Shown: positions 1 through 5,787 of the stretch, in pieces
How positions within the stretch are numbered: the stretch's first letter is position 1
Layout: each line of letters begins with the position of its first letter
Made by a program: the position numbers and the translations under genes
The notes under the pieces: generated by a model
The model's database searches: none
Told to the model about the DNA's origin: nothing
The model's input: only the letters and a program-made list of their open reading frames with translations
Assembly (NCBI GenBank): GCA_018968805.1
Contig: JAGWZX010000029.1
Coordinates: forward strand, 1-7,230
Length of the DNA stretch: 7,230 nucleotides
Direction of reading: 5' to 3'
Origin: Patescibacteria group bacterium
GTDB lineage: Bacteria; Patescibacteriota; Minisyncoccia; Phycocordibacterales; SIBU01

Positions 1-317
1 GGTTCTCCCTTGGCGGGTTCGGGAGCCGCCTCTTTGATTATCGGCTGTTTCTTCGGCAAAACGTTGATTTTTTTACCCTCGATAATTTTCTTGTCAATCA
101 AGAAATTATGAACGGTGCCGGATACTTGCGCCCCTTTGGATATCCAGTATTTAACCCGCTCGGTGTCCACGGTTTTCTTGGCATCATCGCGCGGATCATA
201 AGAGCCAAGCACCTCAAGCGACCTTCCGCTTTTGGCGCTGTTTTGCGAATCGGTAACAACGACACGGAACGTTGGGATATTGGTGCGTCCCACCCTCTGC
301 AATCTGATCTTAAGCAT
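1..317 (-). CDS. rpsP: 30S ribosomal protein bS16, 3' end outside window
   Basis: This is a small-subunit ribosomal protein that binds 16S rRNA and helps assemble the 30S body. The reading frame from the ATG at 317 runs to the window edge without a stop and gives 105 residues plus two bases. It opens MLKIRLQRVGRTNIPTFRVV, continues with VLGSYDPR (residues 36-43) and has YWISKGAQVSGTVHNFL (57-73). These are the hallmark blocks of bS16: an MxxIRLxRxGxK/T start, the GxYxP motif and the WxxxGAxxxxTVxxLL helix. The core domain ends near residue 85. A Lys/Pro/Ala/Glu-rich tail (PKKQPIIKEAAPEPAKGE) follows, as in many bS16 proteins with extensions. The gene is divergent from rnr. No Shine-Dalgarno sequence precedes the ATG, but a -10-like box ends 7 bases before it. 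The identification is firm; only the C-terminus is unseen. Confidence 0.95.
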   Translation of the reverse strand, partial: MLKIRLQRVGRTNIPTFRVVVTDSQNSAKSGRSLEVLGSYDPRDDAKKTVDTERVKYWISKGAQVSGTVHNFLIDKKIIEGKKINVLPKKQPIIKEAAPEPAKGE

Positions 318-324
318 GGGGAAG

Positions 325-353
325 ACTTTAACACACCTGAAAAAATTGCGCAA
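325..353 (-). promoter_or_regulatory. Putative rpsP promoter, leaderless arrangement
   Basis: On the minus strand a -35-like TTGCGC (348-353) is followed, after 17 bp, by an extended -10, TGT plus TAAAGT (325-333). Only 7 bases separate the hexamer from the rpsP ATG at 317, so transcription should start at or next to the start codon. The hexamer matches TATAAT at 4 of 6 positions. There is no ribosome binding site between box and ATG. Inferred from sequence only. Confidence 0.45.
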
Positions 354-375
354 ATTTTCTCAGCCTTTCTTAAAA

Positions 376-404
376 CTGGCAACTTGCGGCTTTTTTGCTA
401 CAAT
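376..404 (+). promoter_or_regulatory. Putative rnr promoter, leaderless arrangement
   Basis: CTGGCA (376-381, 4 of 6 matches to TTGACA), a 17-bp spacer and TACAAT (399-404, 5 of 6 matches to TATAAT) form a good sigma-70-type promoter. The -10 box ends 8 bases before the ATG at 413, so the transcript should begin at about the start codon. The box would lie inside the coding region if the upstream in-frame TTG at 395 were the start, which argues for the ATG. Confidence 0.55.
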
Positions 405-412
405 GCCAGCGC

Positions 413-2362
413 ATGAGAAATCAAAAAAATACGAAAAAAACCGCGAAACAACAGGAACATGCCGGTGTCATCAGTCTCACCGCGAGAGGTACGGGCTTCA
501 TCGAAACGCCCGGATTTACCGAGGATGTCATCATTGATCCGAGCTGTCTCAATACCGCGCTCAATAACGACGAGGTCCGATTTTCGATATTGCCTAAAAA
601 AACACGAGGCCGCCGGGCCGGCCGGGTGCTCGCGGTAATCAAACGGTCCAAAACGCGTTTTGTCGGGACGTTGGAGAGAAAAGACGGTAAATTTTTTCTT
701 GTTCCGGATGATGTAAAAATGTACGCGCGGATTGCCATAGATGACCGGCTTTCTTCGGATGCGGCAGGAAACAAAGCTCTGGTGGAGATGTTTATGTGGA
801 AAAATGCCGGCGAATCGCCGCGCGGAAAAATTATTAAAATTATCGGCCGCAAGGGGAACAATAACGTTGAAATGGAAGCGATTGTTCTCGGGAGAGGTTT
901 TTCGGCTGTTTTCCCGGCTGAAGTTGAGAATGAGGCGAAGCGGATGAAAATGCGCGGCGGAAGAATTTCAGACGCGGAAATCGCGGGCCGCCGCGATTTC
1001 CGCGATACCCTTACTTTCACCATTGACCCGGCTGACGCTAAAGATTTTGATGATGCCATTTCTTTCCGGAAACTTCCCGGCGGCAATTTGGAAATTGGCG
1101 TTCATATTGCCGACGTTTCTCACTTCGTGCGCGAACATAGCGTTCTTGACCGCGAGGCGCGCAAACGGGGTTTCTCGGTTTACCTTGTGGATAGGACAAT
1201 TCCGATGCTTCCCGAAGCGCTGTCCAACGAAGTTTGCAGTCTGAATCCGAACGAAGACCGGCTCACATTTTCGGCCGTATTTGAAATGACTTCCTCCGGC
1301 GCGGTCAGAAATCGCTGGTTTGGCAAGACCGTCATCCATTCAGCCAAGCGTTTTACCTATGAAGAAGCGCAAGCGGTATTGGCCGGAAAATCAGCCGAAC
1401 ATCGGGAAGCTCTGCAGGCCTTGAATGGCATCGCTAAAAAATTGCGCGAAGAAAAATTTTCCAAAGGCGCGGTGGATTTTGAGCAGGATGAGGTGCGCTT
1501 TGAATTGGACGATTCGGGAAAACCTGTCCGAATTTTCAAAAAGGAACGCCTTGACACGCACAAACTTGTAGAGGAATTCATGCTTTTGGCAAACAAGGAA
1601 GTCGCGGAGTTCATCTACCGCGCCCGTGAGAAGAAAAAAAGCAGTGAGCCGTTCATTTACCGGGTCCACGATTTGCCGGATCGCGAACGCATCGCCAATC
1701 TGGGAATGTTCGTTCGCGCGCTCGGTTATGAATTGCCTCTGCGCGGCGGTAATGCTTCCGGCAAAGATTTGCAAGCGCTGTTTGAGAAGCTTTCCGGCCG
1801 GGCTGAAGAGTCCATGATTAAAACGGCGGCGGTGCGCAGTATGGCAAAAGCGGTATATTCGACCGTCAATATCGGACACTTCGGGCTTTCGTTTGAGTAT
1901 TACACCCATTTTACCTCGCCTATCCGCCGTTATGCCGATCTCCTGGTGCATCGTCTGCTTGACCGCCACCTTTCCGGAATCGCCATTCCCTCTTCAGAGT
2001 GGCGCTCGTACGAAACAATGGCTCGAGAGAACACCGAACAAGAAATTGCCGCCGCCGAAGCGGAACGCGAATCAAGAAAGTACAAGCAGGTTGAATACAT
2101 GCAAAGTCGTATCGGCGAAACCTTTGACGGTATTGTTTCCGGCGTGACCGAATGGGGTATGTACATCGAGGAAGTGAATACGCGATCCGAAGGAATGGTC
2201 AAACTGCGCGACTTACAAGATGATTATTATGTTTTAGATGAGAAAACTTACTCGCTAGTCGGAGAAAAAACTAAAAAACGTTTCTCGCTCGGCGACAAAG
2301 CGCGATTTCGGGTTGTCGGCGCGGATGTGGAACGACGGACGCTTGATTACGCGCTCGTGTAA
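413..2362 (+). CDS. rnr: Ribonuclease R (RNB-family 3'-5' exoribonuclease)
   Basis: This hydrolytic exoribonuclease degrades RNA from the 3' end, including structured RNA, and acts in rRNA and mRNA turnover in the cytoplasm. From the ATG at 413 it has 649 residues. A basic N-terminus (1-15) is followed by two cold-shock-like OB domains (about 16-165), the RNB catalytic domain (about 195-515) and a C-terminal S1 domain (about 567-647). The catalytic motif TIDPADAKDFDDA supplies four metal-binding aspartates (D205, D211, D213, D214). The second hallmark, THFTSPIRRYADLLVHR, spans 498-514. At 649 residues it is much shorter than the 813-residue E. coli enzyme and lacks the N-terminal helix-turn-helix region and the long basic tail. 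The S1 domain and DFDDA context favour RNase R over RNase II. An in-frame TTG at 395 would add six residues, but it lies upstream of the -10 box. A perfect 14-bp inverted repeat lies at 973-1004. Confidence 0.95.
   Translation: MRNQKNTKKTAKQQEHAGVISLTARGTGFIETPGFTEDVIIDPSCLNTALNNDEVRFSILPKKTRGRRAGRVLAVIKRSKTRFVGTLERKDGKFFLVPDDVKMYARIAIDDRLSSDAAGNKALVEMFMWKNAGESPRGKIIKIIGRKGNNNVEMEAIVLGRGFSAVFPAEVENEAKRMKMRGGRISDAEIAGRRDFRDTLTFTIDPADAKDFDDAISFRKLPGGNLEIGVHIADVSHFVREHSVLDREARKRGFSVYLVDRTIPMLPEALSNEVCSLNPNEDRLTFSAVFEMTSSGAVRNRWFGKTVIHSAKRFTYEEAQAVLAGKSAEHREALQALNGIAKKLREEKFSKGAVDFEQDEVRFELDDSGKPVRIFKKERLDTHKLVEEFMLLANKEVAEFIYRAREKKKSSEPFIYRVHDLPDRERIANLGMFVRALGYELPLRGGNASGKDLQALFEKLSGRAEESMIKTAAVRSMAKAVYSTVNIGHFGLSFEYYTHFTSPIRRYADLLVHRLLDRHLSGIAIPSSEWRSYETMARENTEQEIAAAEAERESRKYKQVEYMQSRIGETFDGIVSGVTEWGMYIEEVNTRSEGMVKLRDLQDDYYVLDEKTYSLVGEKTKKRFSLGDKARFRVVGADVERRTLDYALV
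973..1004. repeat. Perfect 14-bp inverted repeat inside rnr
   Basis: CGCGGAAATCGCGG (973-986), a GCCG loop (987-990) and CCGCGATTTCCGCG (991-1004) are exact reverse complements, giving a long GC-rich hairpin in the rnr mRNA. It encodes residues 187-198 (DAEIAGRRDFRD), just before the catalytic motif. That peptide matches what I recall of the family consensus, so the palindrome comes from codon choice, not from an added peptide. Its core GCGGAAATCGCGG recurs in a second inverted repeat in smc (3228-3282). Confidence 0.85.
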
Positions 2363-2424
2363 TTGACGGACCGGAGAAAGTGTTAATGATGCCGGACAGG
2401 ACACAATGATGCCTAACTTTTGAA

Positions 2425-2452
2425 CCGCCTTTACAGGGGCGGATTACTTTTT
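2425..2452 (+). terminator. Rho-independent-type terminator after rnr
   Basis: CCGCCTT (2425-2431), loop TACA and GGGGCGG (2436-2442) can form a 7-bp stem, with two G-U pairs at the loop end. ATTAC and then TTTTT (2448-2452) follow. It lies 62 bases past the rnr stop in the convergent rnr/smc gap. The T-run starts five bases after the stem, so it is only moderately strong. In the opposite direction the hairpin has no T-run, so it suits rnr better than smc. Confidence 0.5.
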
Positions 2453-2462
2453 GATTTAAAAA

Positions 2463-4778
2463 TTATTTCGCCACAGCGACAGCTTCTTCGAATTGTATTG
2501 ACAGCAGTTTCGATGCCCCGCCCGAGCCCATGGTCACGCCATACAAAACGCCGGCCCTGGACATCGTTTCGCGATTGTGGGTAATTAGAATAAGCTGTGA
2601 AAATTTTGAAAGACCGTCAATCATGTCGCCGTATTTTCTGGAGTTCGCTTCGTCCAAAGCGGCGTCGGTTTCGTCGAGAATAATGAATGGCGGCGGGTTG
2701 ACTTGAGAAATTGCGAACAGAAGCGCGATCGAAGTAAGCGCGCGCTCGCCTCCGGAAAGCATCATCAGGCCTTTGATTTTCTTGCGCGGCAAGCTGACCT
2801 CTATTTCTATGCCTTCGGTAATTTCGCCTTCCTCCCTGTCCCCGTCTTCTTCAGGCACGGTATTTTCTTCAAATACCAAGGACAAATCGGTGTCGTTTTT
2901 TTTCTTTTTGACTTCGCGAGTTACTGAGAGTTTGGCCGAACCGCCGCCGAACATCATATTGAAAAAATGGTTGAACTGATCGTTGATTTTAATCACCCCG
3001 GCGCGGAATTCATTGTCCAATTTTTCTTCCAGTTCGGCGATAAGAGTTTTAAGCGAACCGGCTGATTGGCGCAGATCGTTCAGTTCGCGTTCCAAAAAAA
3101 CGTCGCGCTCGCTGGTTTCTTTGTACTCTTTCATGATCTCCTCGCCGCCGGCACCGCCCGCTTCCTCGATGCGGATTTTGAGCTTTTCGATTAAACGCTT
3201 GCGATCCTCTTGTATTTTGCGGTCTTCGGCCGCGATTTCCGCGGCTTGCCATGAGTTTGTCGGGTGGGCGGAAATCGCGGCCACTCCTTCCCCGACAATT
3301 TGAAACTGTTCAAAATCCAAAACCTCGCGGCCTATGATCGCCCTGCCCTCCTCCAAATCGCGTTTGAAATCTTCTTCGATAACGCGCAGGCGTTCGGCTT
3401 TGTTCTCGATTCCTGAGAGCGCCGCCCGGACAGTATTTTGTTCATTCATAATTTGAAACACCGCCCGCTCGGCCTCGCGATTGGAATCTTTGTCCTTACT
3501 TATTTCATCTTGGAGAGCGGCGTAAGTCTTGCGGAAGGAGTTTTCTTTTTCATTCACGGCGCGCAGACGGTTATCAAGGGTATCGCATTCGGTTTTCAAA
3601 TGTTCCAGCTCTTCATCAGAGTGAAGACGGGTTGAATCGCCGTTTCCGCTTTTGTGCCGCGCGATGAATTCGCTGAAAATTTTGCGGAGGAACCCGGCCA
3701 GCATTTGAAAACCGCCGCCATTTTCGGCCTCTCTGATTTTTTCTTCAACGGTTGCCCCAAGCGCTTCCACTTCGGGAAGCGGCACGGTTTTATTTTGCGA
3801 CTGCGCCGCAAGTTCCCGCTCGCGCCGGAGAATCCTTTCTTCACTGCCTATCACCCCTTCCAAACGGCCGATTTCGCGCGTTAAAGCGTCTTTTTCCGCC
3901 CGCACCGCCGAGAGCTCGTCTTCAAGCCTGATAACTTCCTTGGATTTATCGTCGCTCGAAGAAGATTTGGCCAACACCGCCTTAGCGCCTGCCAATTTTT
4001 GTTCAAGCTGTTTTAATTCTTTTTCCGGCGCGTTTCGTTCGGCAATAATCGCATTTTTCTGGTTTTTAATATAAACGTCTTCGCGTTTGAAATATTCCTT
4101 AAAGAGCGCCCGCAATTCATCTTTGAGTTTTGCCGTTTTCTCGATCTTTTCCACTTGCTTTTTCAAAAATTTCAAATGGGGCGCGATTTCGCGGCGCAGA
4201 GATTCCACCGACTTCATGTTTTCTTCCGTCTTTTCAAGTTTTCGCTCCGATTCCTCTCGCTTGTACTGGTAGATTTTCAACCCGAGGGCATCTTCGAGCA
4301 TATCACGTCTATCCTTACTTCCGGCATTCAAAAATTTATCGGCCTCGCCTTGGGAAATGATGTGGTGGCCGCTTGAGCCGATGTGAGCCGCAGCCAGAAG
4401 TTCGATGATATCTTTGAGCCGGACCTGGGTTCCGTTGATCAGATATTCGCTTGAAGAATCGCGGTAAATGACGCGTTCAAGTGACACCTCGTCAAAATCC
4501 ACGTTAAGCGTTCGCTTGGAGTTATCGAAAGTCACTTTGACCGCGGCGCGGTTGGCCCGAGCCGCGTCTCCCCCGCCGTTCCAGATCAAATCCTCGGTGC
4601 GCTTGCCGCGCATGGATTTGATTGATTGCTCGCCCAAAACAAACCGAAAAGCCTCGGCAATGTTGCTCTTGCCGCTGCCGTTCGGACCTACCACCGCCGT
4701 AATCGGCGTGGAAAATTCCAAGATGGTTTTCTTGGCGAAAGATTTGAAACCGGAGAGTTCCAAAGACTTCAAATACAT
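2463..4778 (-). CDS. smc: Short chromosome-segregation SMC ATPase without a clear hinge
   Basis: SMC proteins are ABC-type ATPases that organise and help segregate chromosomes. This one has 771 residues. The N-terminal head carries Walker A GPNGSGKSN (31-39) and a Q-loop ISQGEADKFL (142-150, Q143). The C-terminal head carries the signature LSGGERALTSIALLFA (674-689), Walker B FIILDETDAALDEAN (698-712) and the H-loop ITHNRETM (732-739), so ATPase function looks intact. Between the heads, coiled-coil-like Lys/Glu/Leu-rich stretches run about 165-328 and 384-590. Around the midpoint (about 329-383) is a non-coiled segment containing PLPEVEALG and ENGGGFQML that I cannot match to the usual 150-180-residue hinge. 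Typical bacterial SMC is about 1,150-1,200 residues, so the arms are roughly half length. A further interruption (about 484-517) is partly encoded by a perfect inverted repeat. The ATG at 4778 follows an extended -10 box by 6 bases. No scpA or scpB is in the window. A RecN or Rad50 identity is unlikely given the head sequences. Confidence 0.92.
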   Translation of the reverse strand: MYLKSLELSGFKSFAKKTILEFSTPITAVVGPNGSGKSNIAEAFRFVLGEQSIKSMRGKRTEDLIWNGGGDAARANRAAVKVTFDNSKRTLNVDFDEVSLERVIYRDSSSEYLINGTQVRLKDIIELLAAAHIGSSGHHIISQGEADKFLNAGSKDRRDMLEDALGLKIYQYKREESERKLEKTEENMKSVESLRREIAPHLKFLKKQVEKIEKTAKLKDELRALFKEYFKREDVYIKNQKNAIIAERNAPEKELKQLEQKLAGAKAVLAKSSSSDDKSKEVIRLEDELSAVRAEKDALTREIGRLEGVIGSEERILRRERELAAQSQNKTVPLPEVEALGATVEEKIREAENGGGFQMLAGFLRKIFSEFIARHKSGNGDSTRLHSDEELEHLKTECDTLDNRLRAVNEKENSFRKTYAALQDEISKDKDSNREAERAVFQIMNEQNTVRAALSGIENKAERLRVIEEDFKRDLEEGRAIIGREVLDFEQFQIVGEGVAAISAHPTNSWQAAEIAAEDRKIQEDRKRLIEKLKIRIEEAGGAGGEEIMKEYKETSERDVFLERELNDLRQSAGSLKTLIAELEEKLDNEFRAGVIKINDQFNHFFNMMFGGGSAKLSVTREVKKKKNDTDLSLVFEENTVPEEDGDREEGEITEGIEIEVSLPRKKIKGLMMLSGGERALTSIALLFAISQVNPPPFIILDETDAALDEANSRKYGDMIDGLSKFSQLILITHNRETMSRAGVLYGVTMGSGGASKLLSIQFEEAVAVAK
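3228..3282. repeat. Perfect 15-bp inverted repeat inside smc
   Basis: GGCCGCGATTTCCGC (3228-3242) and GCGGAAATCGCGGCC (3268-3282) are exact reverse complements around a 25-base loop. On the coding strand they cover residues about 499-517, including AISAHPTNSWQAAEIAA, a segment that breaks the coiled-coil pattern of the second arm. The 13-base core GCGGAAATCGCGG is the same as in the inverted repeat of rnr (973-1004). Confidence 0.85.
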
Positions 4779-4784
4779 TGCGAT

Positions 4785-4793
4785 ATCATAACA
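4785..4793 (-). promoter_or_regulatory. Putative extended -10 promoter of smc, leaderless arrangement
   Basis: On the minus strand TGT followed by TATGAT (hexamer 4785-4790) is an extended -10 with 5 of 6 matches to TATAAT. It ends 6 bases (ATCGCA) before the smc ATG at 4778. No good -35 is seen 16-18 bp upstream, which is tolerable for an extended -10. It suggests that smc has its own promoter beside any read-through from rnc, and that its transcript starts at about the start codon. Confidence 0.45.
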
Positions 4794-4867
4794 TTTTTTG
4801 GTTTTGATTTCCTAGAGCCTAATGTCCAAAGCCTAGCGCTTAATCTTTATTTTTCGCAAAGAAAAAA

Positions 4868-4930
4868 GTTGCCGCATTATCGCAGCAGCAATTCGAAATG
4901 CCGTCATATAGGTTCGATTCCCAAAGCAAC
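4868..4930 (+). other. tRNA-like scrap in the rnc-smc gap, not a valid tRNA
   Basis: The gap between smc and rnc (4779-5019) has no convincing gene. It contains GGTTCGATTCC (4911-4921), which reads like the T-arm of a tRNA. Flanking GTTGC (4868-4872) and GCAAC (4926-4930) could pair as five bases of an acceptor stem. The 63-base span is too short, the T-stem does not pair (only two adjacent pairs next to the loop), and no D-arm with GG or proper anticodon arm is seen. It may be a decayed tRNA or chance. A weak CGGG-ATTT-CCCG hairpin followed by GTTTTC lies downstream at 4960-4976. Confidence 0.2.
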
Positions 4931-5019
4931 GAAGTTAGTTTTCACCGCATCTTCATCTTCGGGATTTCCCGGTTTTCGTCGGAAGCGGATAAAATGAGCT
5001 GAGAAAGTGAGCGGAAAAA

Positions 5020-5709
5020 TCAGTTCCAGTTTTTTGCTTTAAGCGCCGCTTCGGCGGCTTTCTGTTCCGCTTCCTGCTTTGACTTGCCTTCGCCTACCGC
5101 CACCCGCTCGCGACCGATGGAAACGGCTACCGTAAAATGTTTGTCGTGATCAGGGCCGGTCTCTTTCTGGACTTCATAAGTCGGCGTGACGCCGTCGATC
5201 TCCTGGGATTTTTCCTGGAAAAAACTTTTGGCGTCAAGCCAGCTTTTTTGGGCGATTATGTCGTCAAGGAGAACAAGAATGTGTTTTTTGATAAACATTT
5301 CGGCGGCGCCATAACCCTGATCTAAAAACAGCGCGCCGATAAATGCTTCCATGGTGTTGGCCAAAATAATTTGTCGCGCCCGGCCGGTATCTTTTGCTTC
5401 GCCGCGCGAAAGCAAAAGAAATTCATTCATGCCCATTTTTGACGCCACTTCGGAAAGCGTTACGGCGTTAACCAACGCCGAACGGAAAGCGGTCAATTCC
5501 CCTTCCGGTTTTTCAGGATACCGACTGAAAAGAAAGTGGGTGGAAATCAACTCCAAAACAGCGTCGCCCAAGAATTCCAAGCGCTCATTGTGTTCCAGAA
5601 CATTACGGCGATTTTCGTTCAGATAAGAACGGTGCGTGAAAGCCGTCTGCAAGAGACCCTTGTTCTTGAAATAAATCCCAAGTTTATCTTCAAACTTTGA
5701 AAAATCCAT
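5020..5709 (-). CDS. rnc: Ribonuclease III
   Basis: This enzyme cleaves double-stranded RNA and matures rRNA precursors and some mRNAs. From the ATG at 5709 it has 229 residues, normal for the family. The RIIID domain (about 1-150) contains the signature NERLEFLGDAVLELI (41-55) with E42, E45 and D49, then the second active-site block ILANTMEAFIGALFLDQGY (115-133). The double-stranded-RNA-binding domain (about 158-225) has PTYEV (176-180), the HFTVAVSIG strand and GEGKSKQEAEQKAAEAAL (206-223). One catalytic position is unusual: the Asp that corresponds to E. coli D114 is N118 here, while the nearby Glu (E121) is kept. An in-frame TTG at 5730 would add MSRNFLI, but the ATG gives the usual start. 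The gene lies 64 bp after nusB-Nudix and 241 bp before smc. It has no clear Shine-Dalgarno sequence, and I found no promoter, so it is probably cotranscribed with nusB-Nudix. Confidence 0.95.
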   Translation of the reverse strand: MDFSKFEDKLGIYFKNKGLLQTAFTHRSYLNENRRNVLEHNERLEFLGDAVLELISTHFLFSRYPEKPEGELTAFRSALVNAVTLSEVASKMGMNEFLLLSRGEAKDTGRARQIILANTMEAFIGALFLDQGYGAAEMFIKKHILVLLDDIIAQKSWLDAKSFFQEKSQEIDGVTPTYEVQKETGPDHDKHFTVAVSIGRERVAVGEGKSKQEAEQKAAEAALKAKNWN

Positions 5710-5730
5710 GATAAGAAAGTTGCGACTCAA

Positions 5731-5787
5731 AAATCAAAATCCGAAGTTCAACGAAACCTTACGACCACGAACTTTAACTTTTGATTT
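5731..5787. repeat. Imperfect AT-rich inverted repeat between nusB-Nudix and rnc
   Basis: AAATCAAAATCCGAAGTTC (5731-5749) and GAACTTTAACTTTTGATTT (5769-5787) match as reverse complements at 15 of 19 positions around a 19-base loop. The right arm overlaps the nusB-Nudix stop codon (5774-5776). Next to it, 5779-5818 is a low-complexity run built on TTTTGAATTT/TTTTGATTTT units that also encodes the last residues of the fusion protein (KNQNSKIQIKS). It could be an intercistronic hairpin or a piece of a dispersed intergenic repeat. Confidence 0.55.

Noticed and set aside
395..412. In-frame TTG start adding six residues to RNase R
   Set aside because: It precedes and overlaps the TACAAT box at 399-404. 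The ATG at 413 fits a leaderless promoter and the basic N-terminus of the family.
421..1086. 221-codon open frame on the minus strand
   Set aside because: It is antisense to the conserved rnr coding region, low in complexity (Ser/Arg-rich), and matches no family I know.
2385..2413. Direct repeat AATGATGCC, two copies 20 bases apart
   Set aside because: Two 9-base copies in a convergent intergenic gap are too little to call a repeat element.
4868..4930. Functional tRNA or tmRNA
   Set aside because: The T-stem does not pair, there is no D-arm or anticodon arm, the span is only 63 bases, and no tmRNA 5' end is visible.
5020..5022. UGA recoded as glycine, as in some candidate phyla
   Set aside because: rnc ends at TGA right where the dsRNA-binding domain should end, and no TGA occurs inside any gene of the window.
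4888..5027. Minus-strand frame after rnc ending FVALGIEPI
   Set aside because: It has no ATG, GTG or TTG start after the preceding TAA, overlaps the rnc end by only a few codons, and its end is explained as antisense of a tRNA-like T-arm.
5045..5058. GCCGC-TTCG-GCGGC hairpin in rnc
   Set aside because: The stable UUCG form lies on the strand opposite to transcription. It arises from Ala/Glu codons at the end of the dsRNA-binding domain.
5476..5493. 7-bp perfect hairpin CGGCGTT-AACC-AACGCCG in rnc
   Set aside because: It is short, encodes conserved RNase III residues (ALVNAV), and is plausible by chance.
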